This document shows positions 1-9,348 of a stretch of DNA of 59,297 bases, piece after piece; within the stretch, counting starts at the first letter, position 1; every line of letters begins with the position of its first letter. The DNA is from Salisapilia sapeloensis. Taxonomy: Eukaryota; Oomycota; Peronosporomycetes; Peronosporales; Salisapiliaceae. The DNA lies in assembly GCA_023334545.1 (NCBI GenBank), contig JAADVB010000102.1, positions 1-59,297 of the forward strand, in the 5' to 3' direction. Both the position numbers and the translations under genes were made by a program. The notes beneath the pieces were generated by a model. The model did no database searches. It was given only the letters and a program-made list of their open reading frames with translations, and was not told where the DNA came from.

Positions 1-734
1 ATCATCAGATAAAACATTGGCATACTTTGTTGGTCAATGTACAATTAAACTTAAATAGTGCATTTTGCTTTACATCCTATATGTCTATATGTCTGGGTTG
101 TATCGAATATTCTGACGTCATGATTAGATACAAACTAATTGTGCATTAACAAACATTTTCAAGATATTAGCTGAAACACGCATTATGTCTGTAATTGTGC
201 ACTAATAAATCATATGCGCACAGATAGGTGTACTGGTTGTTACATGATTAAAGACGCTATAATAAACTATATGTGTACTGACAGCTTATTTGGGTTGATA
301 TGGACTCGCTGTTCAGCGAACTAGTTAAAGCGTTATTGCTTAAAATTGTGCTCTGCCCAAGGTATGTAGCACGGGTAAATACAAATATCAGATACAAGTT
401 TCCTGCGCACAAATAACTATTCAGTGTACTAACAAACTGTTATTCGAAATATATCTACTTATATGCCATTCATGCTTATTAATGCGTTGCATACTTGTAA
501 TTGTATTTGGGGTCTAATCCTCGATAGTCCTGGATCCATCTTAGGTCTAGGACTATGTTCTGTCCTGGACAACAGCACCCACCCTTTTAATATTTCGATA
601 TCATATCAATGGCAATTTATGGATAACTAGATTTCATTTTTAGCGAATCAGGGGCGGAATCCAGCGAAATCTAGCACACTTCATCTTATAGTCAAGCCAG
701 CGGACACGTAGCTCACTCGCCGACTCTAGTAACC
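1..734. other. AT-rich gene-free flank
   Basis: No credible coding exon is visible on either strand. The stretch is clearly more AT-rich than the rest of the window. It has several loosely similar phrases such as TAATTGTGCA and GCGCACA, which could be remnants of old repeats. The last ~100 nt are presumably the promoter and 5' leader of the RAMP4 gene starting at 735. Confidence 0.6.
524..556. repeat. Perfect 8-bp inverted repeat (hairpin)
   Basis: ATAGTCCT at 524-531 is matched by its reverse complement AGGACTAT at 549-556, leaving a 17-nt loop. A third partial copy of the TCCTGGA phrase follows near 567. The site is upstream of RAMP4. Its role is unknown and it could be chance in AT-rich DNA. 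Confidence 0.4.
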
Positions 735-1053
735 ATGGTACGTTCAGTTCCTCCAATCCTCCATCCATTCTTCCATTCTAATATGACTTGTGTTGCAGCC
801 GACTCCTGCCAAGATGCGCTTGCGAAATGAAAAGCACGAAGCGAATATCACGAAACGTGGCAAAGTCTCGCAGCCCGAGCAGGTAGCACGATCCGCATCG
901 CATGTACACTTTTTACTTACTAATACTCTACATGCTGCACAGATTAAGGAAACTGGTTACTCTGTCGGGCCCATGCTGATGGGATTCTTCCTCTTCATTC
1001 TCGTCGGCTCTTCGCTCGTCCAAATCCTGCGCACTGCCCAGCTCGGCATGTAG
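735..1053 (+). CDS. SERP1: RAMP4/SERP1-like ribosome-associated ER membrane protein
   Basis: Three exons (735-737, 799-882, 943-1053) give 65 residues, against 66 for animal RAMP4. The family sits at the Sec61 translocon, where it stabilises new membrane proteins, particularly under ER stress. The N-terminal half is basic and contains the family signature NEKHEANITKRG (residues 11-22). The C-terminal half has one tail-anchor membrane segment (about residues 43-60), and the protein ends in GM as in animals. The first exon is only the ATG codon, followed at once by a GTACGT donor. Frame is kept across both introns (61 and 60 nt), and the second has a clear TACTAAT-like branch site. It is convergent with the MANF-like gene, another ER-stress protein. 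Identification is firm; the one-codon first exon is inferred. Confidence 0.9.
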
Positions 1054-1216
1054 CCGTCTATCCACTTTCAGAGCTAAGTTGAAATTCTAATACGTTTGCA
1101 TTCGTCTAATACATGTTTTCAATCTAAAGCTTGATTGTATTTGCGTTATGTGGTTGTAAAATTCAAAGCAAAGTAGACTGAGTCCAATCGAAGAATTCAC
1201 AGCTCTCAATTACCAC

Positions 1217-1842
1217 TTACAGCTCCTCATGCAAGTGGGCCGTCTCCTTGATTTTGGCGATAAACTCGTCCTTCTCGACACATCCGACACAGTCGACGCC
1301 TCGGCCCGCCAGAATCTTCCTTAGCTGCTTGACACGTAGTTTCGAGTAGTCCGTGTTCTCATCCGTCTTGACGGCTGTACATGTCGTCAGCTTAGTCCTT
1401 CGTGAATATTTAAATATAGTACGTACGGTAGCGCATGGAGCAAAAGTCCGGGTTCTTCTTCTCCAGGTTCTTGCAGATCTTAAGCGGAGCTTTGCCGTAG
1501 CTCACTTGGCGAGCCACATCCTTTTTCAACGGCTCTAAAAAGTAGCACAGCTTGTTGTCCTTGGAAGACACCTTGGACGAGCAGTGTTTGTTCAGGGCCT
1601 TTTCAGCCAAGTCCTGTTTGTTTCCCTTTTCGGTGGCAGTCAGCTCCTTATACACGCTCGAGACGTCCGACACGACCTTGATGCACACTGTCATCACGTC
1701 ATGTTAATCACTACATCGAAACGTGTTTGCATGTATAGCACCAACCTTCGCATTCGGTCGAGTCCTCTGCAGCCACAGACCAGGTGGACGACAGGAGCAC
1801 CAGGAGCGCCGTGAAGAGCAGCGTGCGTGTAAGCAGGTGCAT
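1217..1842 (-). CDS. MANF: MANF/CDNF-like ER-resident neurotrophic-factor homologue
   Basis: Three exons (1842-1746, 1687-1427, 1374-1217) give 171 residues. Residues 1-25 form a signal peptide. The mature part begins with CEVC (cysteines 31 and 34) and continues through the saposin-like helical domain with the typical NKLCYFL segment. The C-terminal SAP-like domain (SKLRVKQLRKIL) carries a CVGC redox-type motif where animal MANF has CKGC. The protein ends in HEEL, a KDEL-like retention signal; animal MANF ends in RTDL. In animals MANF is an ER calcium/BiP-linked factor induced by the unfolded protein response; a similar role here is inference. Intron phases match and the introns are 58 and 52 nt. 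The stop lies 164 nt from the RAMP4 stop on the other strand. Confidence 0.88.
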
Positions 1843-1977
1843 CGTATCTGCGGATAGATCTGGATTTGGCAAAAGTCGGAGGCATACTCAAGACAAGACA
1901 GTCCAGGAGGTGCCACGCGTCACGAAAGAAAAGAAAATCCTACTACAGTTGTATTTCTTTTGTATATGCTGCCAAGC

Positions 1978-3538
1978 CTACGAGTAGCGCGACTGGAGGT
2001 CCGTGAAGAACCCAGACGTCATTTGCTTGAGCTGTGGCACCCTTGTTAGTACTTTATAAAATACTAGTCACTACAAGTAAACATACCTTGGTCGCTCGGT
2101 CCGACACATTCGTTTTTAACTGCTGAAGCTGGTACGCAGCCTCATCCGCCACTGTTTAAACCCAAAAGTTAACGCCAAATATCACCAGCATACACGCACA
2201 AGATACGCACTCTCATTGGAACTGGATCGAGGTCGGTCATTTCCATAGTACGCGTCAGACGAAATGGACTGGGAGCCCTGGAACTTGTTCATGGCCATGG
2301 GGTCGGCCTGTGCTCCAGCCTCTCCACCAAAGAAATTGTCAGACGAGATAGACTTGGAGTTCTTGTACTTGTCCAGTGTCGTAGATGCCATGTTGGAAGA
2401 CGTATTGTAGGAAGCACTGGCTGCTGTAGTTGCCGGAGCGCTGCTTCGATCACTACAACATCCGACTGTCAGTCTCTACACTACGCTACCAGTGCATATC
2501 AGCATACTTTTCAGCTTCCTGTAGCGCTCGAGCTAGAGCCTCATCCTCGTCAATCTGCTTCGTCGTGTCCTTTGCTGTCTCCACTTTTGGAGCAGGTGGG
2601 TTCTGTATCATAGCCCACAAAGCTCTTTAGTATGCTGCAACAAAAGATAATACAAGCAACCGTACATCAAATCCGAAGTCGTCAAAGTCATCAAAGTCGC
2701 CTCCTCCGCTTTTCAGCTTTGTGGCGCCCAATCGCGTTGCTTTCTTCGCTGTCGACTTCTACTCGACACCAATTCAGCAAACGTACACAGAGCAAACGAC
2801 TCAATAAACATACCTTGGTAGTCGTCTGCGTGCTGGAAGCAGGAGTGCTGTCTCCATTCGACTTGCCTAGCATGACCATCGGTCGATTCACCTGGAGTTT
2901 ACCTGCAGGTGCCGGTGGAGGTGCCATCGGAGTAGCAACTGTAGGCTTCGACCTCTGAAGGTACTCGGAAGTGCTGCTTCCCCCACTGGTCTCTGCGTGT
3001 TTCACTAGCTCCTCCAATCCGTCGGTATCTGCCTCTTTCTTCTCCTCTTTTTCATCCGAAGTCGCTACCATGACCGGAAGCTCCGAGTTCTTTACTTTCT
3101 TCGCCAAAGCGTTCTTGTATAACTGGGCTCCTTTCGAATTATACTTGGCTTCAATCTACATTCTACATCAATACTCGTATCAATTGCCTTCTCGAGAATA
3201 AAAGCGCCTACGCTGGTCATCTCGTGTACACCGTATTCTTTGAAGAACTTTCGAGCCTCGTTGTTCCCACTAAGAGCCATGGCACGCAGCTGATCCTCCG
3301 TCCACTCGTCCATATCGACGGAGCGAACGAATGACAAGTGCACACCTAGGCGACGATGGTAGCCAGAACAGTCGAGGCAGATAAAGACGCCGTACGTGAC
3401 GGTGGCCCACATCGGATTCCGCTTGTTGCAGTCAAAGCAGCCTTTGTTCGCTGCGACTGAACGTAGCTTGTGGAACCACGCATCTCGCACCTGCGCCGGC
3501 ACGTACGTCGCTCTGGTGCCGCTTGTAGCCGTACTCAT
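1978..3538 (-). CDS. ARFGAP2/3 (Glo3)-type Arf GTPase-activating protein
   Basis: Seven exons encode roughly 400 residues. Residues 20-125 are the ArfGAP domain, with the zinc finger C34-x2-C37-x16-C54-x2-C57 and the arginine finger just after it (YHRRLG). The segment after the first intron ([13 protein letters not shown]) is the usual end of this domain in the ARFGAP2/3 branch. The tail has the branch features [11 protein letters not shown], a [12 protein letters not shown] acidic stretch and repeated SISSD motifs like the Glo3 motif. It should stimulate GTP hydrolysis on Arf1 in COPI vesicle traffic at the Golgi. The last exon is read as [12 protein letters not shown], an amphipathic end typical of the family; an acceptor a few bases earlier would change frame and was not used. 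Confidence 0.88.
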
Positions 3539-4041
3539 GATCAGTTTCGGTCTTTTGTCTTCCTGGGCTGTGTACAAGATTTTGATCAGTCGAGGTATCC
3601 TGTCATAGAAAATACAGTATAGTTCAAGGGGTGGTAAATCGACTTTCTCGAGGGCATGTAGTCAACATCAAATGCACATTTCGTGAAGGTCATCTAGCTA
3701 GGAAGCGTCACGCACGTAGGACAAGTCAAATAGGAAGCATCTCTATTGATGCTAAGACATGTACAGGTAGTATAGCTTTCGGAACTGATTTTATGGGCTA
3801 GGCAAACTTCAGGTCAATATTGCAGTAACCTCCTATCGTCAGCATCCCCCAAAAGATCACTTTCCATCGCAATCACTTCCTTCCCTTTGCAACTCTATCA
3901 ATTCCATCTCCAAGGAGAGCTCCTGCTATAAAAGTTCCTTTCCAACAGCCACTTTATCACTCTTCCAGAACTGTCGACAACACTAAACGCCTCTGACAAG
4001 AAGACAAGGAAATAGTCAAAGAGAACGCGTCCTATATTTGC
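3539..4041. other. Intergenic between two minus-strand genes
   Basis: About 500 nt without a supported gene. On the plus strand it has a pyrimidine-rich stretch (3850-3970) and a TATAAAAG phrase near 3927, but no open frame follows. It probably holds the promoter of the ArfGAP gene and the 3' end of the small gene at 4042-4266. Confidence 0.5.
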
Positions 4042-4266
4042 TTACTCTTCCGCCTCACGCTTTGCAAGGTAGCCACGGGCGGGACGCATGGACTCTGGGA
4101 TGATCGGACCGTCGTACTGGTCCGTTGGAAGACCCATGGAACGGCGAATGGGCACGACGACGAGAGGCATTGCGAGTGAGACCGCGCCGATGCCTGCGCA
4201 GATCACGACTGTCGGCTCACGGTCCATGTAGTAGCGCATAAACTTGGAAAAGCTGCCGAACGCCAT
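4042..4266 (-). CDS. Small complex I subunit, NDUFA3 / 9.5-kDa type
   Basis: A single-exon frame of 74 residues. The N-terminus (KFMRYYMDREPTVVICAG) is followed by one membrane segment (about residues 18-36) and then a PIRRSMGL turn and a proline-rich tail. This order resembles the fungal 9.5-kDa NADH:ubiquinone oxidoreductase subunit (YxRYxxHEKPAIFxS, membrane helix, VPPxRK, then PIPLTYP), the counterpart of animal NDUFA3, an accessory subunit in the membrane arm of mitochondrial complex I. The resemblance is in pattern rather than long identity. The alternative is another one-helix inner-membrane protein. Confidence 0.6.
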   Translation of the reverse strand: MAFGSFSKFMRYYMDREPTVVICAGIGAVSLAMPLVVVPIRRSMGLPTDQYDGPIIPESMRPARGYLAKREAEE

Positions 4267-4412
4267 TGCTGTCGGTGTGGTTTGCGGTTTGCGGCTTGGA
4301 GCCCTTGGCTTAATTCGCTCTTTATACGTATATTTTATACTATTTCCTTACGTTTTACCAGGTGACCGTTGGATCTTCAAACGTCGCGTCCACTACTAAC
4401 TGCACCACCGCA

Positions 4413-5810
4413 ATGAACGACGGTATTCTCCATACCCGCAGGTCGGATCGGAAGCGCGCCAATGGACTTCAGGCTATGTTGAATGATCCAAGGATGCGTG
4501 AGATTGCCAAGCAAATGGGCCTCAATGCAAAGGATCTTGGAGCAGACGCACAACAGATGTGGCAGACACTAGATAGTATGGCGACGAATGACCCCGACAG
4601 GTACCAAAGCTTTATCGCGGACCAGCTTTCCACCGGTCCACCAACGATGCAAGGATCTAATGAGCAGCAAGGACCAAAATATATTACTCCGAATGCAGGC
4701 TTTGTCCTTAAATGCCTCATGTACAAGACCATCAAGTGCGAAAGAAGGCAGACCAAGCTCTTTATCAATTGCTGTGGTCACGAGATTGTCGACGCGCCAA
4801 AGAATCCAAACTCCAACAGAGAAGTACCGGAAGACACAAGGGCTGTCCCGAGCACAAACAACCTCCAGATTCCTCTTGTCGTTGGAAAACTTAAATCCAT
4901 CAAGGACGCGAACGGCGCCCCATGCTGCGCAATCGATGTCATCTTTCACCCATGGGTGCTCCGCCGCAGTGAATGGGATGCGACCTTCAAGCAAGAAATA
5001 ATGAAGCTCGCCATTGAATGGGTCCAACGCGATGCTCAAATATCTCTCGTTTCCACTCTAGGTAAGTTTATCAAGAGCAGATACAAGGGTGGTGTTGCTT
5101 TCGCAGGAGATATCATTACGTCCAAGTTCTGTGTTGATCCTGGTCAACACGAAACGAAGACTGCCACCATCAATTCTCCACAAGATGTGCTCCAACAACG
5201 TGTGGCTGAGCAAGAGAGCGGTGACGTAGATGACGAGGAAGTTCTACACACAAACTTCCCAACAAAAGCATCCACTTTTTCTTCTCAAGTCATCATTCCA
5301 GGCATGACGAGTACATCTACCGAGAAGGAAAACGATGAACAGCCTTCAAAGTCAAAGAAAAAGCTGATCGAAGTCATTGGTGAGGAAACGACCAAATTGA
5401 ATGCCAAAGATGCAGACGTAGCAATGAAGACCTCCAAGAGCAAGGCAACTCCAAGTAAAAAGCAGCAAGCAGTGAAGCGAGGGTTTCTCAACAAATCCAC
5501 AAGCAAACTGTATCCGACTGGGTCAAGTGAGGGACACAAAGCTTCTTCCTTCGTCCGATTAATGGACCGAAGCAAAGTCATCGATATGAATGACCCTGCC
5601 ACCAAGTCAAGCAGCGTAAAGTTTCCTGTGCCTGCTAGTAACCATGCGAACAATGACGAAAGAGACGGTGGCGACTTTGAGTTTGATCAACTGTGCTCAT
5701 TAGTCGATCCAGAATACCAGGTTGGAGATAAGAGCACGAGCAACGAGGATCCGATGAAGGAAGTGTTTGGGGACAACTTGGACCAACTCTCTAGCTTTCT
5801 TAAGTTCTAA
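4413..5810 (+). CDS. PIH1-domain protein (R2TP / dynein assembly co-chaperone family)
   Basis: A single exon of 465 residues from the first ATG; an in-frame GTG at 4362 is not used. Residues 20-75 are helical (NDPRMREIAKQMG). Residues 80-225 form the PIH1 domain, with the PNAGFVLK entry, a KLFINCCGHEIV strand and the conserved IDVIFHPWVL core. The second half is lysine/serine-rich and disordered, ending in an acidic FGDNLDQLSSFLKF tail. PIH1 proteins work with HSP90 and RUVBL1/2 on snoRNP and PIKK assembly or, in flagellated cells, on axonemal dynein pre-assembly (Kintoun, PIH1D3). The sequence alone does not say which branch this is. Axonemal genes lie 11 kb downstream. The stop is 28 nt from the next gene's stop. 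Confidence 0.8.
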   Translation: MNDGILHTRRSDRKRANGLQAMLNDPRMREIAKQMGLNAKDLGADAQQMWQTLDSMATNDPDRYQSFIADQLSTGPPTMQGSNEQQGPKYITPNAGFVLKCLMYKTIKCERRQTKLFINCCGHEIVDAPKNPNSNREVPEDTRAVPSTNNLQIPLVVGKLKSIKDANGAPCCAIDVIFHPWVLRRSEWDATFKQEIMKLAIEWVQRDAQISLVSTLGKFIKSRYKGGVAFAGDIITSKFCVDPGQHETKTATINSPQDVLQQRVAEQESGDVDDEEVLHTNFPTKASTFSSQVIIPGMTSTSTEKENDEQPSKSKKKLIEVIGEETTKLNAKDADVAMKTSKSKATPSKKQQAVKRGFLNKSTSKLYPTGSSEGHKASSFVRLMDRSKVIDMNDPATKSSSVKFPVPASNHANNDERDGGDFEFDQLCSLVDPEYQVGDKSTSNEDPMKEVFGDNLDQLSSFLKF

Positions 5811-5838
5811 ATGAACATTCTACCCATACAAATCAAAT

Positions 5839-7725
5839 TCACACTTTGCTCTTCTCTTCCTCATTGCTTTCCGACTGGCCTTGCACCAATACCTTCTTTT
5901 CTTCTTCCATCGCATTGCGCACTCTCTGATAGCTGATCTTGGTGAACACATTGAGCAGATTAAGACTAGGCGCAGTTGCTGGATATTCTTCTAGCCTCTT
6001 AAGAAGCTCCACCGTGTTGTACTTGACACTGTTCCAAGGATGAAAGATACCTTGAGCCACAACGTGCAAGCCACCACGAAGCAATGGCAAGTAGCTTAAG
6101 AACTCCTGCAGCTCGTCTTCCGTGTGGAGCAGAGTCACAAAATCAGCATAGACCTGTTCCACGTATTCATTGTCTAAGCGGACATCATCTGCTTGGAGTG
6201 AGCGTATATGCTTCAGCAGGTCCACACCAGTATCCTCTACACATATCAAAATCGGAGTCAACCTTGAATAAGTAGCAAAAAGAGTGCAATAAGACAGAGC
6301 TTACGTATTTGAAAAGCCTTGGAAAAAGGCTTCTGTTGCTCTTGATAGGCCGCGTAGAGCTTGTAGTTTTCCGTTCGTGCCCACTGCGTAATACGAACAT
6401 TGTTCACGGCCATCTTCTCAGCATTCGCTTCCAAAAGCGCAGGGTTTTCGTCGTTCATGGCCAGGTCTGTGACATTCTACCATCAACAACATCGTCAGTG
6501 CCATTGGGCATTCACGCGTAGTGTAAAAAGTCAAAGAGGCACCTCTCGGGTGTACTCTTCAAACATGCATCGAACCCAGTCTTCTGATTGACCGGTCTGC
6601 AAGCCATCCAATACCTAGACGATAAAAACGTAAGCATCGCAAGCCGATGAGAATAACAACGATACCATGTACCTCAAGAATAAACTGACGGTCGCATGAC
6701 TCATACTGCTCTTTGTCTCCTGGAGTCGTCATGATTTCACCTGTCGACAAGTCACACAGAACATCCCACCAGTCGTGCTTGGATGCAAACATCGGATTCG
6801 TCACGCCAGCAATGTACCCTGGCGTCTCCAAGAAGGCAAGATGCGTCAGATTCGCATACGGATACTGACGTCGAATGAGTCCAAACATGGGTGGGCAGAC
6901 GAGATGACTGGTCGCCAGAACGTAGTTGCACAGCTCTCCAGCAGAGCACTCGTGCCCGAGGAAGAGCAGCCTCTGTCCAGTAACAATTGCGTTATAAATG
7001 ACCATCGATTGCTCACCAAAGATTTCGAGGAGATCAGATATTCGAGCATCGTCGTACTGGTCATCCGAGCTGCAGCGATTCAGTACGATCCGAAGATCTT
7101 CGTCTCCCCATTTCAAGCTAGTATGCAAGTACATCGAGTCACGCGTCGCGTCCTGATCTAGAGCCGACAAATTCCCATTGTCCATACAGATTTTACACTT
7201 TGCTAAGCGTCTTTCGGTCTGGGATAGCGCGTCGGCAGCTTGAACGTCGAGTGAATTGACCATGCTATAGAGCTCCGATAGCACACTTGCAGCTTCTTCT
7301 TCCGTCATAGTCGTGGCAATGCGTGTAACTGCATCGTAGAGTACGTTTTTCAAGGCGAGACAGTGCTTGGACGGAGAACAGATCGCAACAGCTCGCACAG
7401 TAGCTCCTCGACGAACGCTCGGGTCGTGGCAAGTAAGTACGACATTCAGGCAGTACATGAACCTTTTGTCACCCTCCGCTATCTTTGAATCACCAGGACT
7501 AGCCGAAAGTAGATTATTAAAAGCCTTATCTCGGTTCAGAAAGAAAATGGTAAAGTCTTGATCTCGATTATGCACTCCCTCCGGAAGCATCGCATCGGCG
7601 AAAAACTCTCTCGAGTAGCTGGACGGTAGATCTGGGTACGATCCCCTCAGCGTACTACCCTTGTCGATATCAAACTCACTGTAGAGCACATACTCGGCCA
7701 CTTTGGTCGGTAGCTCCGATGCCAT
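5839..7725 (-). CDS. Afi1/SPA (DENN-like) domain protein
   Basis: Four exons, roughly 560 residues. The N-terminus (EYVLYSEFDIDKGSTLRGSYP, near residues 8-28) with LPEGVHNRDQDFTIFFLN matches the Afi1 docking domain, which binds Arf3/Arf6-type GTPases. The middle (VCPPMFGLIRRQYPYANLTH, then LETPGYIAGVTNPMF) is the SPA (stabilisation of polarity axis) region seen in DENN-type proteins. The likely role is as an Arf effector or Rab regulator in vesicle traffic or polar growth. The start at 7725 was chosen because upstream in-frame sequence runs through a TATATATA stretch. Introns near 6670, 6510 and 6270 restore frame. Confidence 0.72.
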
Positions 7726-7911
7726 GCTATCTCCTGTTGCTATGTTTACAGCTACTTGTCCTAAATATATATAATGCCACAAACTTCAACACCAAAGACA
7801 CGAAATGCATGCCAAGCACTCCATTTCGGATTGAATAACGTGTACTGTTCATCCATATCGCTCTCAACTCTTCCTTCTCCAGTCCAGGACGAAGGAATTG
7901 TATGCAACCAT

Positions 7912-9215
7912 CTAACTGGCCTGCTGCACGTACTCCTCAAAGACCGGACGAGCCGACTTGATGTTCAGATGGATCGCCGCTGGTTCTATAGATTGCGTCT
8001 AGTTAATACAGATATCACGACGTATCTTTACAATAAACGTACGGATCTCTTGGTCGGACATGATCACCATGATGTACGTGTTGGTGGTGAAAAAGTCGAT
8101 AAAGGCAGTAAAGTTCGAGTTCCGGACCTCCATGCCTTGGAACTGCGCCTGCGTCTTGCTGCAGCTGAGCTTGAACTGCTTGATGATGTTACTGATCTTT
8201 TCAAAGCGATGCATGTCTCGGTGCTCGGCGTGTGTCGCGTGGGCGATCACGAGGAACGTCGCGCGTTCGAACAGGACCACTTCATCGGCATTGCAAATGG
8301 AGCAAAAGCCGTTCAGGTGCTTCTCCAGGTCCTGCATGTTCGGAATGAGCGAGTACACGATGGACGACCATGCTCGGTACAGCGTTTCGTCCCAAATGGA
8401 TGTGGCAAAGCACACGGTCGGCAAAGACCCTGTGCGTGCCTCAATCATTTCCTTGCGCTGGTTGAACACCTGCATTCGAAACATTTAGCAATCCTGCGTC
8501 TATCTACTTTGTAGCTAGATACGACGTACGCGATCACGCTGGTCTTCTGGGACGAGATCCATCTTGTGGATGAGGACAAAGACCTTGGCGTTGGATGAGT
8601 TCTGGTCGATGGCTTCGAGGCATCCGTCAAAGTGAGCAAAGTCTTTCTACAATTGTCATTTAGAGGTTAGAGGTTAGTACATCTTTATAGTGATGGGAAA
8701 AGTAGAGCGTACGTCCAGCTCTCGACTTTCAATATCAAAGACGTAGATCAGGAGCTCGACGCTTCGGAAGATATGGTCCCGCTGGCTTTCAAAGTAGTTC
8801 TCATAAAACGCATCTTGTCTATTGTATGAGCATATATCAATAATAGGCACGGGTATATCCTACGGAAGAGACGTACCCGCCGCAATCCCACAAGTTCAAG
8901 ACCAAATTGCCCAGGAATCGGACATGCGAGTGCTCCACGTCCACTACTAGCTATTAATCTCTACTCCCCACATTAAGAACCACCTATAGACATACATGTA
9001 GGTCCAAGACGCATCGTATCACGAGCTACAAAGTCATTAGTCAAATTCGCCGTTCAAAAGATAGGCCATGCACTCCGCACCGAGGTAGTTGGCAAAGATG
9101 ATGGACCGCATCGAGGTCTTGCCGGACCCCGATTTGCCCATGAGTAGCACCTATCTCCCTCCATCAGTACAAAAGTCCATGTACGACGGTAAAAAAAGAA
9201 TACCTTCTTCTTCAT
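7912..9215 (-). CDS. RRAGA: RagA/Gtr1 small GTPase (TORC1 amino-acid signalling)
   Basis: Eight short exons. The start is MKKK, then an intron, then [19 protein letters not shown], which holds the P-loop GKSGSGKTS. Switch and G3 regions follow ([22 protein letters not shown]), then VLIHKMD as the G4-type motif. The C-terminal roadblock part has [26 protein letters not shown] and [13 protein letters not shown], nearly as in human RagA. The protein ends [14 protein letters not shown]. Rag GTPases form RagA/B with RagC/D heterodimers on the lysosome or vacuole and recruit TORC1 when amino acids are present. One donor is GTGCGG and one acceptor is CTATAG; both are needed for frame. The start is 133 nt from the divergent GYF gene. 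Confidence 0.93.
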
Positions 9216-9348
9216 CTCGTGTCTTTATCTTGTTGGAAAAACCGATCGGAGTATAGTCGGCGCAAGTGAAAAATTAAAAACCAAACAAATCGCCGCCAAC
9301 GCACACACCAAGCACGCACCAGCGCAAGTACGAAGGATCTCGAGCAGC

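Noticed and set aside
4362-4412. GTG start extending the PIH1 protein by 17 residues
   Set aside because: Nuclear eukaryotic genes start at ATG; the ATG at 4413 gives a normal family start.
7774-8514. A 246-codon plus-strand open frame
   Set aside because: It lies antisense to exons of the RagA gene, which has near-complete homology across eight exons.
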